Shown: piece by piece, positions 27,266-34,496 of the stretch
Numbering within the stretch: position 1 is the first letter of the stretch
Layout: each line of letters begins with the position of its first letter
From: Flavisolibacter longurius
GTDB taxonomy: Bacteria > Bacteroidota > Bacteroidia > Chitinophagales > Chitinophagaceae
Assembly (NCBI GenBank): GCA_014163555.1
Contig: JACJGO010000006.1
Coordinates: 216,809-280,808, forward strand
Length of the DNA stretch: 64,000 nucleotides
Reading direction: 5' to 3'
The notes under the pieces: generated by a model
Databases searched by the model: none
Told to the model about the DNA's origin: nothing
What the model saw: the letters and a program-made list of their open reading frames with translations, nothing else
Translations under genes and position numbers: made by a program

Positions 27266-27294
27266 CGTAGTACTGCCTGTATTTTGCATGGTAA

Positions 27295-27376
27295 GATGCT
27301 GTAGTTACGGACGGACCTGCGTCACAGACTGGGGCTAGGAATCCTAAAGATTGAAGAACACTACGGATAGCAGGGG
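27295..27376. repeat. A-type dispersed repeat
   Basis: GATGCTGTAGTTACGGACGG, ACCTGCGTCACAGACTGGGG, ATCCTAAAGATTGAAGAACA and CTACGGATAGCAGGGG. About 75 nt near-identical to 25726-25806. Confidence 0.9.
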
Positions 27377-27399
27377 CGGTTGCCCCGGTTCTGCATCGG

Positions 27400-27445
27400 G
27401 TTGTTGGTGCAGGTATATACAGAAGAGGGAAAGAGCACCAACAAT
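27400..27445. repeat. C-type REP-like hairpin
   Basis: TTGTTGGTGC pairs with GCACCAACAA. The preceding GTTGCCCCGGTTCTGCA also occurs, with one change, upstream of the copy at 29910, so the unit extends to the left. The 310-nt gap at 27214-27523 is filled by B, A and C copies plus the leader of the next gene. Confidence 0.8.
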
Positions 27446-27523
27446 GGCGGAAATAAATCATTTTTTGTCATAAACATTTCTATATATTTATCATATTCTA
27501 CTTACAATCAAAAACTAACTGTT

Positions 27524-28231
27524 ATGAAGCCTTTCTTATTTATGGCTATTTCAGCACTCGTGCTTGTTAGCTGCTCTCCAACGTCAACAGTAATCACTTA
27601 TCCCAAAAAAGCAGATGAAGTATTTGCAAACAATAACCTGAAAACATTTTTCAGAAATAATCCAAGTCCAACATTTGTTTTACGTGTCCCCAATTCAAAT
27701 GATAAAGCAACAAGTAATACTGCATCTAGTAAGGATAACAATATTCTTTTCAATACAATTGAGAAAGAATTACTCAAACAAGGATTCAGTGTACGGGATA
27801 GGGGCTTGTTTAACGAAATAATCAACAAATCAGGTTCTACTGACTATTCTAAAATCAAAGACTTAACAAATACAGATCTGATTTTAGAAGTTGTAAACAT
27901 TGATCCTGCTGTTATCTACACAACGAATAAAGTAACAAAGGTTTCAAGCAAAAAACAGGTAACTGAAGTCGGAACGATTGATTACAAACGTAATGGTGCG
28001 TCGATTGAGTTTAAGTTAATAACTGTAAAGAATAACGAAATTGCTGGCATCTATAAGTATAATTATCAACCTTGTCCTAATGGTTGTGCAATCGGAACAT
28101 TTAGTCTGATTGGAAGGCCCAAGTCAAAGGGTGGTAAAGAAGTTGAATTAAAGGAATTGGTATCTGTCAATGAACTTGAAAATTTTATTCAGCGGTGTAT
28201 GCAAGACTTAATTGGTTCATTCAAATCGTGA
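27524..28231 (+). CDS. AT-rich hypothetical lipoprotein
   Basis: A 235-aa lipoprotein (MKPFLFMAISALVLVSC) with no motif I know: KKADEVFANNNLKTFFRN, TIEKELLKQGFSVRDRGLF, DLILEVVNIDP, YNYQPCPNGCAIGTF. The segment around residues 75-130 resembles the secreted curli-regulator-like/GNA1162-type fold in general layout only. Codons end mostly in A or T, unlike neighbours. Together with the next gene it forms an AT-rich block bounded by A repeats, which suggests transfer. The ATG at 27380 would start inside the C hairpin and is rejected. Confidence 0.75.
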   Translation: MKPFLFMAISALVLVSCSPTSTVITYPKKADEVFANNNLKTFFRNNPSPTFVLRVPNSNDKATSNTASSKDNNILFNTIEKELLKQGFSVRDRGLFNEIINKSGSTDYSKIKDLTNTDLILEVVNIDPAVIYTTNKVTKVSSKKQVTEVGTIDYKRNGASIEFKLITVKNNEIAGIYKYNYQPCPNGCAIGTFSLIGRPKSKGGKEVELKELVSVNELENFIQRCMQDLIGSFKS

Positions 28232-28363
28232 ACCGGAAAAGTGCTTTATAATCTTTGCTCAAACTTTCTTTCGCTTACGATGAATAGAGATTATGATTTC
28301 TGAAGAACTCTATTAATGCTTCACAGAGATAACCTTTGCCATTTGTAATTCATTAATCAAAAC

Positions 28364-28684
28364 ATGACCATAAAAGAAAAAATTTTATCTACGTTCAAAG
28401 GGAAAGAAGGCAGAACATTTAAGCCGCATGAAATTATAGATTTGATAAAACAGAAGTATCCTGATACAAATCCTTCGAGCATCATTCCTGCTGACCGCTG
28501 TTATAATAAAATAAATATAGGAATTGAAAAATATTTTGACTTTCATGTTTTTGAAGCACTAGATGATGGTTCATATAAATTCTTAGGTGAAGAAAAACCG
28601 TTTACTGGATACATAAAATGGAAGGGAAGAATTGTTGGCGAGTGGTTAGATGGTAAAATCGTTTGGCTGAAGAAGTTACAATAA
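28364..28684 (+). CDS. AT-rich hypothetical protein, winged-helix-like
   Basis: A 106-aa cytoplasmic protein. The N-terminal half (MTIKEKILSTFKGKEGRTF, PHEIIDLIKQKYPDTNPSSI, IPADRCYNKINIG) looks like a small winged-helix found with restriction and defence genes. The C-terminal half is beta-rich (YKFLGEEKPFTGYIKWKG, IVGEWLDGKIVW). The winged-helix reading is by eye only. AT-rich like its upstream neighbour. Confidence 0.7.
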   Translation: MTIKEKILSTFKGKEGRTFKPHEIIDLIKQKYPDTNPSSIIPADRCYNKINIGIEKYFDFHVFEALDDGSYKFLGEEKPFTGYIKWKGRIVGEWLDGKIVWLKKLQ

Positions 28685-28689
28685 CAAAG

Positions 28690-28750
28690 CCTGAGTCACA
28701 GACCAGGGCCAGCAGGCTTACCGTTTGAGAAGTACTGTGGATAGCGGGAA
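28690..28750. repeat. A-type dispersed repeat, degenerate
   Basis: CTGAGTCACAGACCAGGGCC, then AAGTACTGTGGATAGCGGG. Directly follows the stop of the AT-rich 106-aa gene and closes the AT-rich block opened by the copy at 27295. Confidence 0.65.
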
Positions 28751-28755
28751 TAGCA

Positions 28756-28782
28756 AGGGCCCGGGTAGAATACCCGGGCCCT
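28756..28782 (-). terminator. 12-bp perfect hairpin, probable terminator for the minus-strand lipoprotein
   Basis: AGGGCCCGGGTA, loop GAA, TACCCGGGCCCT. It lies ~23 nt beyond the stop of the gene ending at 28805. The T-run on the minus strand is short (TTGCTATT), so termination is likely but not certain. Confidence 0.6.
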
Positions 28783-28804
28783 GGTGTCATCTGCGTACAA
28801 AGGC

Positions 28805-29770
28805 TTACAGTATCCGTTTGATCTTAAAGAATCCCCGGAACGGTTTGCTTTCTATCGTTTTGCCATCACCGTTACAGGCATTTTCATTCTTATAAGCAGC
28901 CCCGCTGATGGTACCCTCTATATAGCCGCCTACAGGGCCAATCGCACTGAATTTCGCCGCACCCTGGTTATAAACAATCGATCGTCCCCCGCAATCACGC
29001 CCCGTGGTGGCATACACCTGGTCGGACGGAATATTGAACATAGCCGAAGAGGTGCCGGCATCATCCACATCGCCAAACGCAACGCTGGTATTGACGGCTT
29101 TTGTATTCATCACCAGGGTTACGATCTGGTTGTTGGAAGCAAGTCCCATGATAAGATAGCCTTTGTCATGGGGCGTGGCTGCCAAGGCATGCAGGCTATA
29201 CGTGGCCCCATCAAATTCAAAATCAAAAAACTGGAGCGACGGGTTATCCGGTGTTTCGGTGGGCAACGACGTTTTCAGGGAAAGGGCCACCGAAATAGCT
29301 TCACCGGTTGCCGTAAAAAGGGACCCGGTAAACGAAGCCGTCAACACGCCATTGGCAACGCTTGCGTTTATCCTACCATTGCTGGTGGTTACATTCCCGG
29401 TACCCGTGTTCAGGTGGCTGGAGCTGAACTGCTGGCCGGCACCCAGGCTGCCACTGACATAAGCTTTTCCCGTTTCCGAAAAGTTGCCATACCCAATAGT
29501 GGCACCGGGTGTTTTTGTATTCAGAAAAAGCGATATCCCATAGGCATCATTCGGGTTTTCTTTTTCCGTAGCCCGGATATAGTAACCCAGCGACGTCTCT
29601 ATCACCTGCAGGCTATCCAGGTTGTACGTGGTGTTACCCACCGTAAGGGAAAAAACGCTGGACCCGGCTGGCGGTTTTACTATTTCTTCCACGGTGGACG
29701 ATTTGCTGCAGGAAAGAAAGAAGAGGGAGAGGGTTAGGGCAAAAAGAGCGACAAAATTTTTAGGGATCAT
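28805..29770 (-). CDS. hypothetical beta-rich lipoprotein
   Basis: A 321-aa lipoprotein, signal LFALTLSLFFLSC. The mature chain seems to hold two similar ~120-aa beta units: FSLTVGNTTYNLDSLQVIE...YYIRATEKEN and FDFEFDGATYSLHALAATPHDKGYLIMG, each with a following LFLNTK or LVMNTK strand. This suggests an internal duplication. No enzyme motif. Family unknown to me. Confidence 0.8.
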   Translation of the reverse strand: MIPKNFVALFALTLSLFFLSCSKSSTVEEIVKPPAGSSVFSLTVGNTTYNLDSLQVIETSLGYYIRATEKENPNDAYGISLFLNTKTPGATIGYGNFSETGKAYVSGSLGAGQQFSSSHLNTGTGNVTTSNGRINASVANGVLTASFTGSLFTATGEAISVALSLKTSLPTETPDNPSLQFFDFEFDGATYSLHALAATPHDKGYLIMGLASNNQIVTLVMNTKAVNTSVAFGDVDDAGTSSAMFNIPSDQVYATTGRDCGGRSIVYNQGAAKFSAIGPVGGYIEGTISGAAYKNENACNGDGKTIESKPFRGFFKIKRIL

Positions 29771-29888
29771 ATGATACGTAGGTTTAAGTGAGGAGCAAAT
29801 GTAGCCGCCTCTTTATGGCTGTTTAGGGACAGGCCGTTTCAAGCGCTGTAACAGCTGCATCAAGTGTTTTAGCAATAGATGAATTGCG

Positions 29889-30000
29889 GATGTTGCCCCG
29901 GTTCAGCAGCGTGTTGTTAGTGCAGCTATGCACTGAAGCAGGAGGAACATCCACAACGGCGGAAAATCCTAAGGTTTGAGGAACACTACTGTTAGCAGGA
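29889..30000. repeat. C-type and A-type repeat pair, degenerate
   Basis: The C part (TGTTGCCCCGGTTCAGCA, GTTGTTAGTGCAG, ...CCACAAC) aligns with 27380-27445. The A right end (AATCCTAAGGTTTGAGGAAC, ACTACTGTTAGCAGGA) follows. It ends 4 nt from the last gene of the TIR operon, so it marks the left edge of the island. Confidence 0.72.
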
Positions 30001-30004
30001 AGGA

Positions 30005-31240
30005 TTATTGTAGCAGTTTTTCCAATTGCGACCTAGTGCTGTAGAAAGTATCACGTTCCCAATCCATGATCTCTGAATGCAGGAAAAGCTCTTCAAACTG
30101 ACTCGCTTTCTCTGGCTGGAGAAGGGCAAAAAAACTTTGTGATAAGGTTGCGTAGACCCATTTACGATCGATACGCTGGTTGAAATCATCGACTGCTGCC
30201 TCTTCTTCGAGCTTTTCCACGATAGCCTGTCTTGTTTTTTTGGCTTCCATTCGAGCATAGGTTTTTTCATCCTGGTCTTCTTCCAATTGGGCTTTCATGT
30301 TCAGGCAAAGGGCATAGTTTTCACCATTGTAGTAATCGTTACGGACTTTGAAGCCTTTGCCATAATATTGAATAGCCCGTTTCAGGTATTCTGGATCATT
30401 TTCTAGGATCCAGAGGTTCTTGTAAATCGCACCAGTGATTCCTAAAGTCTCAGGGTCGTTCGTGTTACCTTCAGGATCGAGCTCTCTAATGATGCCTAAG
30501 GCGTCGATCAAAGCTGTATTGGGAGAAGGACTTTTGGACTTATACCGACACAGGGCTTGCTGCTGAATAAAATATGGCTCCGATGGAGCTAACTGCGAGG
30601 CTTTCTCCCATTCTTTGTAAGCATCAACAAATTCATCATGCTTCATGTGAAGCAGCGCTTTCTCCACATGGGCAAAAATGTGTTTTTCTCTTGCTGCAAG
30701 GTCTTTTACAAGTTGCTGGTATTCCACTTCCGGCAACTGGGGGGGATGAATGTCCTTCACATATTCGTACAATGGACTATCAACTGCCTTGCTTTGTTCA
30801 ACAGTTTTTATCAAGCCGGTTAGTGCTTCAACACAACGTCGTGACTCGTCGGCACCGATGTCATCACCCAAATGTGCATATTTAAAAATGCGGGTGTGAT
30901 CGAGATCGAACGGAATCTTACTTTCGCTGTCTTCCTTGATGATGATTGTGGTGAATGGCCGAACTGCATGCCGCACACCCAGTTCGTAGATGGCGTTTGG
31001 ATTGTACGTAGAAATATCAGCAATCACTAGGTCAGCTTGCATCAATAAAGCATACATACTTTTGTCTATAATCCCAGATTCCATAATCTCATCTGCGCGG
31101 ATGCATTCGTATCCGGCTGCACCCACTGCTGGTTTGATAATGTTTTTATAGGTCTGGTCAAGATCAAAGGTTTTACCAGTAGAGAAATCTGTCTTCTTCC
31201 CAAACCCCATTATGACGAAGCATATTTTCTGAAATGCCAT
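30005..31240 (-). CDS. DUF4071-like Rossmann + TPR protein (fifth gene of TIR operon)
   Basis: About 411 aa from MAFQKICFVIMGFGKKTDF. Residues 1-130 form a Rossmann-like domain with the phrase KNIIKPAVGAAGYECIRADE, then MQADLVIADIS, NPNAIYELGVRHA and TTIIIKE, typical of nucleoside-deoxyribosyltransferase/TIR-related domains in DUF4071 (TRAFs-binding) proteins. The rest is a TPR-like helical array (KALLHMKHDEFVDAYKEWEK, KRAIQYYGKGF). A scaffold that senses nucleotides is inferred. It starts 10 nt after the preceding stop; an earlier in-frame ATG would overlap that gene. Confidence 0.8.
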   Translation of the reverse strand: MAFQKICFVIMGFGKKTDFSTGKTFDLDQTYKNIIKPAVGAAGYECIRADEIMESGIIDKSMYALLMQADLVIADISTYNPNAIYELGVRHAVRPFTTIIIKEDSESKIPFDLDHTRIFKYAHLGDDIGADESRRCVEALTGLIKTVEQSKAVDSPLYEYVKDIHPPQLPEVEYQQLVKDLAAREKHIFAHVEKALLHMKHDEFVDAYKEWEKASQLAPSEPYFIQQQALCRYKSKSPSPNTALIDALGIIRELDPEGNTNDPETLGITGAIYKNLWILENDPEYLKRAIQYYGKGFKVRNDYYNGENYALCLNMKAQLEEDQDEKTYARMEAKKTRQAIVEKLEEEAAVDDFNQRIDRKWVYATLSQSFFALLQPEKASQFEELFLHSEIMDWERDTFYSTRSQLEKLLQ

Positions 31241-31250
31241 ATTATTCTTT

Positions 31251-31736
31251 TTAGAATGACCGAGTATACCAGACAGGTCCTGAGTACCTTCTGGCGTAGT
31301 TATTATGATTGGGTGCGAAATCATCCATGGCCAACTTAATAAAGTCCTTTTTGAATGGCCCATGAACCGATAGATGTGATTTAAGTACAGATGGGCAGTT
31401 TGTGTGATCAACACCGTTCAAGCCACCCAAGTTAGCTACGATGATGGGAATATTCAGATTCATAGCCAATTCAATTTCCCATTGTACGTATTTTCGAAGA
31501 AAGCGTGTGGATCCTCCCACTAACAAGATGAATTGCTTTGCGTTTTTCATACGTTCCCGCAGCACAGATTTAATGTAGAATTCATTCTGCGCTCGATAGG
31601 TCAGTTCACTGATGTTATGTGCATCGTGGAAATCAAAATCAATGTGTTCACGGGCATTCCACCCTTTCATAAATGCATAGGCCCACATATCGTTATCGCC
31701 ATCAAAAGCGACATAGGTCTTGTTTCTGTATGCCAT
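31251..31736 (-). CDS. TIR-like domain protein (fourth gene of TIR operon)
   Basis: A 161-aa TIR-like protein: TYVAFDGDNDMWAYAFMKGW (strand A and helix A), DAHNISELTYRAQNEFYIKS, RERMKNAKQFILLVGGSTR and YVQWEIELAMNLNIPIIVAN. Glu87 in QWEIEL takes the place of the catalytic TIR glutamate. This matches the DUF1863/ThsB-like set more than the classical TIR_2. In Thoeris such proteins make cyclic ADP-ribose variants on phage infection; here that is inference. Starts 5 nt after the preceding stop. Confidence 0.8.
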   Translation of the reverse strand: MAYRNKTYVAFDGDNDMWAYAFMKGWNAREHIDFDFHDAHNISELTYRAQNEFYIKSVLRERMKNAKQFILLVGGSTRFLRKYVQWEIELAMNLNIPIIVANLGGLNGVDHTNCPSVLKSHLSVHGPFKKDFIKLAMDDFAPNHNNYARRYSGPVWYTRSF

Positions 31737-31741
31737 GTTGA

Positions 31742-32275
31742 TTAATTTAAAACCCAGGTTCTGAAATTAATTTGTCGACCGTCAGGGAAGGTCACGTACC
31801 AGTTATCATTTTTGGGAAAAAAGTTGTCGTTATTTTCAATGCGGCCGTATATCCTCCCGTATTCTTGGTCGGGCCAGTGATTGACGGTAACAGTAAGTGG
31901 CAGCACGGCTACGTTGGGATAATTGATGATTCGATCACCAAGGCCGAGTTCCCATGGCATCCATTTAGAATTACTACTGTTGGGTGTAGCCAAGGAAATA
32001 AATTTTGCGCAGGCACGAATGCGGTCTCGCAGGATGCCAGCTACTTGTTCATTTGTTCGTTCCTCGAGTGTTTGGTCTAAGTAATCTACATAAACCGATA
32101 CACCCATCCCTTTCAGAAAACGTACTACGTCATTCACCCACTGACGGTCGATATGCCGGTAGGAAAGGAAGACGGTTCGGGTAGCAGCAGACCTGGTAGT
32201 ACCTAAGTTTTCGTTCAGAGTTTCAGCCTTAAAAAACTGACGTGTAGACAAGTTGTTGAATGTTAAATAAGCCAC
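31742..32275 (-). CDS. TIR domain protein (third gene of TIR operon)
   Basis: A 177-aa TIR protein. The BB-loop region reads TVFLSYRHIDRQWVNDVV, then VSVYVDYLDQTLEER, RIRACAKFISLATPNSSNS and KWMPWELGLGD with Glu109 as presumed NAD-cleaving residue. A ~30-aa N-terminal extension and a ~60-aa C-terminal beta segment flank the domain. No membrane segment. 24 nt separate it from the upstream SLATT gene. Confidence 0.85.
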   Translation of the reverse strand: MAYLTFNNLSTRQFFKAETLNENLGTTRSAATRTVFLSYRHIDRQWVNDVVRFLKGMGVSVYVDYLDQTLEERTNEQVAGILRDRIRACAKFISLATPNSSNSKWMPWELGLGDRIINYPNVAVLPLTVTVNHWPDQEYGRIYGRIENNDNFFPKNDNWYVTFPDGRQINFRTWVLN

Positions 32276-32299
32276 TTTTTTACATTTTACTATGAGTGA

Positions 32300-33175
32300 T
32301 TATTTTCTTTTTCGTGCAACCCATTGAGTGTGTTCGCGGGAGAAGGCTCCCTCGCAATTGAGCACATATTCTGAGAATTGTTCCTCCAACGAGATGGTTT
32401 CATCTTCGCATTTGATCAGTGCAATTTCGTGTGCTGTCTGGGAATACGATGAGGCCAGCTCGTTGTACTTTTTCGCCTGCATCCAACCTAACACTGCGGA
32501 AGTGGCCACGCCGATAACCGATACCGGCAGCACGAGAGAGGGCTCTTTGATATTCCATAGGAGAAGTCCTATAGCCAGCCCGTGAAGTGCAATGGCGATG
32601 GCGAACATGTAATTGCCCATCTTTCGGTTGTCGGCCTCTTTTTTTGAATACCACTTCTGCTGGTCTTCGATGCGTTCAGTCTTATACCACTGCACCCGCT
32701 CAGCGAGTGACAGACGGCGTGCATTCTTCATCGCGTCGGAAACTGCCTTTGAACTAGTCGTTTCCGCTTTTAGTTTGCGCACCAACACTTCGTTTTGGTT
32801 TAGTATCTCTCGGATATCGTTGCGGAACAACTGATCGGCCTCTGTATCAACTCCTTCATAGGGAGATGCTTTGGTCATAAAACGCCAGGTAGTTGTTTTT
32901 ACGGATTCTGCTACCGCCCTTGCGTTGTACCAGATTTCTTCCAGCTTTTCTGTTTTTTGCCAGATCATGAGTCCTAGCGATAACAAAAACAGACTCGCAG
33001 AAATTAGTTTGAAGAAAGGGTCTGGGTCTCTGGCCCAGAAGGCAAACAAAGAGGCGATCAATAGCAAACCCGAGTACCCCAGTACGGAAAGAAAATGCTT
33101 TTGCTGCACCTCTTTTGCCTTGACATCAGCTGCTTGGTACAGACCAGGAAAGTCGGTTTCTTTTAAAGGAGTCAT
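32300..33175 (-). CDS. SLATT/DUF4231 four-TM membrane protein (second gene of TIR operon)
   Basis: A 291-aa membrane protein built as two TM pairs: TM1 ~29-47, TM2 ~54-72, TM3 ~188-207, TM4 ~213-232. After each pair comes a helical cytosolic segment; the first has EIWYNARAVAESVKTTTW, the DUF4231 signature, and the second WMQAKKYNELASSYSQTAHEI. SLATT proteins are predicted pore-forming effectors in nucleotide-signalled conflict systems. In this operon it is the obvious candidate for the membrane-damaging effector. It starts 11 nt after the first gene. Confidence 0.85.
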   Translation of the reverse strand: MTPLKETDFPGLYQAADVKAKEVQQKHFLSVLGYSGLLLIASLFAFWARDPDPFFKLISASLFLLSLGLMIWQKTEKLEEIWYNARAVAESVKTTTWRFMTKASPYEGVDTEADQLFRNDIREILNQNEVLVRKLKAETTSSKAVSDAMKNARRLSLAERVQWYKTERIEDQQKWYSKKEADNRKMGNYMFAIAIALHGLAIGLLLWNIKEPSLVLPVSVIGVATSAVLGWMQAKKYNELASSYSQTAHEIALIKCEDETISLEEQFSEYVLNCEGAFSREHTQWVARKRK

Positions 33176-33186
33176 TTTTGTATTTA

Positions 33187-33771
33187 TTATGGGTAAACTC
33201 TGGTTTTATCAGCGATGGGTGCGAAGCGCTTGGCAAATGCCTGTTCGATATAAGCTTCTGGGTTCGCAGTAAAATCGCTCCATCTCACCAAGACACAGTA
33301 GCGGTCCTCCTCAGACCAAGCGCATTTGTTATGGGGTATGTAATAGTTGTAACTAAACTCTTTAATGGTAGTGGAGTCGTTAACATAAATTTGGTTATGG
33401 TTCCTACCACAAGTGAGACAGAAACTGGAACCGCCGTAAACGGCAGAATACATTGAGGGCAATACGACACCCAGAATGCCATTTCTTTTGTTCACCTCAC
33501 CGTTATACAGCGAGGCTTGCAGTTCTCGCTTAATGTATTCCTGCTCGACGGGTCCATATGCCTCTGCACTATGCTGGCCAATGAGATGAATAGTGACAGT
33601 ACTATCGGACAGATAATCTTCCCTTATCCTACGAATGACGTAATCTGAATCGTATGAGTCGATCCGCTCATGCAGGGACTTATCAATCATATCAATGTTT
33701 GGATTTTCACAAATCCAATTTTTGTACGCCAAATCCTCCGTTTTAAAGGAAACAAAACATTTTCTTCCCAT
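33187..33771 (-). CDS. ThsB/DUF1863-type TIR-like protein (first gene of TIR operon)
   Basis: A 194-aa protein: KCFVSFKTEDLAYKNWI, MIDKSLHERIDSYDSDYVIR, DSTVTIHLIGQHSAE, YIKRELQASLYNG (Glu83 at the likely active position) and NGILGVVLP. This is the MTH538-type TIR-like fold. A CLTCGRNH segment may bind a metal. The C-terminal AYIEQAFAKRFAPIADK is family-typical. Leader of the five-gene operon; its promoter must lie in the AT-rich 33772-34046 region. Confidence 0.85.
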   Translation of the reverse strand: MGRKCFVSFKTEDLAYKNWICENPNIDMIDKSLHERIDSYDSDYVIRRIREDYLSDSTVTIHLIGQHSAEAYGPVEQEYIKRELQASLYNGEVNKRNGILGVVLPSMYSAVYGGSSFCLTCGRNHNQIYVNDSTTIKEFSYNYYIPHNKCAWSEEDRYCVLVRWSDFTANPEAYIEQAFAKRFAPIADKTRVYP

Positions 33772-34046
33772 GATTATTATTTTAAGACTTCATTTTGCTC
33801 ATCTGTTGGCATCGTAGATACTAAATTAGACGCTACATAAAAAAGGTTAATTTTGACCTAAAAGACAAAAATATAAAATTTCACTTAAAGATGAAAATAT
33901 TTTCTATTCACCTTTACTAATATATACGTATAAGAAAAATATTTGAAAGGATAAAATATTTTTCTTGGTTTTTACTCATAAATGAAAAAAGGATACATAT
34001 TTGCATTGAAACAACTGCTAGTAATTTATAAAAAAGGAGACATGCT
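33772..34046. promoter_or_regulatory. AT-rich divergent promoter/operator region
   Basis: The region separates the TIR operon (left) from the HTH-SecB-like pair (right). It contains a TAnnTTTG-type box for the leftward operon (CAAAAATA on the plus strand, 33866-33873) and, rightward, CATATTTG near 33995 with one mismatch. Three perfect palindromes lie between: GAAAATATTTTC (33893-33904), TATACGTATA (33923-33932) and the 13-bp repeat listed next. AAGGAG eight nt before the ATG at 34047 is a strong Shine-Dalgarno, uncommon in Bacteroidota. Confidence 0.6.
33932..33966. promoter_or_regulatory. 13-bp perfect inverted repeat, candidate HTH operator
   Basis: AAGAAAAATATTT (33932-33944), 9-nt spacer, AAATATTTTTCTT (33954-33966). 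Position and symmetry suit a dimeric XRE-family repressor such as the adjacent gene product. Binding is inferred. Confidence 0.6.
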
Positions 34047-34496
34047 ATGGAAAACAGGAAACTAAGAGATAGCCAGAGTCTAGTTATGTCTGCTCTTTAT
34101 ATGAATAGAGACATAACTCAAACTAAAAAGGTCCAGAAAGCAAAACAGCTTGCATCAAGAATAGAAGTAGCAATCAAAGAAAAAGGGATTAACAAGTCAG
34201 CATTTGCCAATATGATGGGTGTCCAGCCCTCTGTAATTACAAAATGGTTAAGTGGCGGACATAATTTTACTATTGACACTCTTTTTGATATTGAGGAAAA
34301 CCTTGAAATAGACCTTTTTGCTTTCAACTTACATCCACTGGATAAAACAATTAGATTTTATGCATCAGTCCATTCCAATGAACCTAGATGTATTGAGACA
34401 GATGAATTAAAACTTGATTTGATAAAACCAAGTTTTAATTCTAATAAGAACGTTTGTTATCAGTCTAAATTATTTACGAGATCAGAAAGGATATAA
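34047..34496 (+). CDS. XRE-family HTH regulator, possible antitoxin
   Basis: A 149-aa protein. The helix-turn-helix spans ~residues 35-90 (ASRIEVAIKEKGINKSAFAN, MMGVQPSVITKWLSGGHNFT, IDTLFDIEENLEI). About 55 residues follow without a known domain. In toxin-antitoxin-chaperone modules the HigA antitoxin carries a C-terminal chaperone-addiction segment, and a SecB-like gene follows here without spacing, so this tail may play that part. No RelE/HigB-type toxin is visible next to it. It may instead regulate the divergent TIR operon. Confidence 0.82.
   Translation: MENRKLRDSQSLVMSALYMNRDITQTKKVQKAKQLASRIEVAIKEKGINKSAFANMMGVQPSVITKWLSGGHNFTIDTLFDIEENLEIDLFAFNLHPLDKTIRFYASVHSNEPRCIETDELKLDLIKPSFNSNKNVCYQSKLFTRSERI

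Noticed and set aside
30005..33771. Classical Thoeris system
   Set aside because: ThsB-like proteins are present, but there is no ThsA (SIR2-SLOG or TM-macro) gene; the effector candidate is a SLATT protein.
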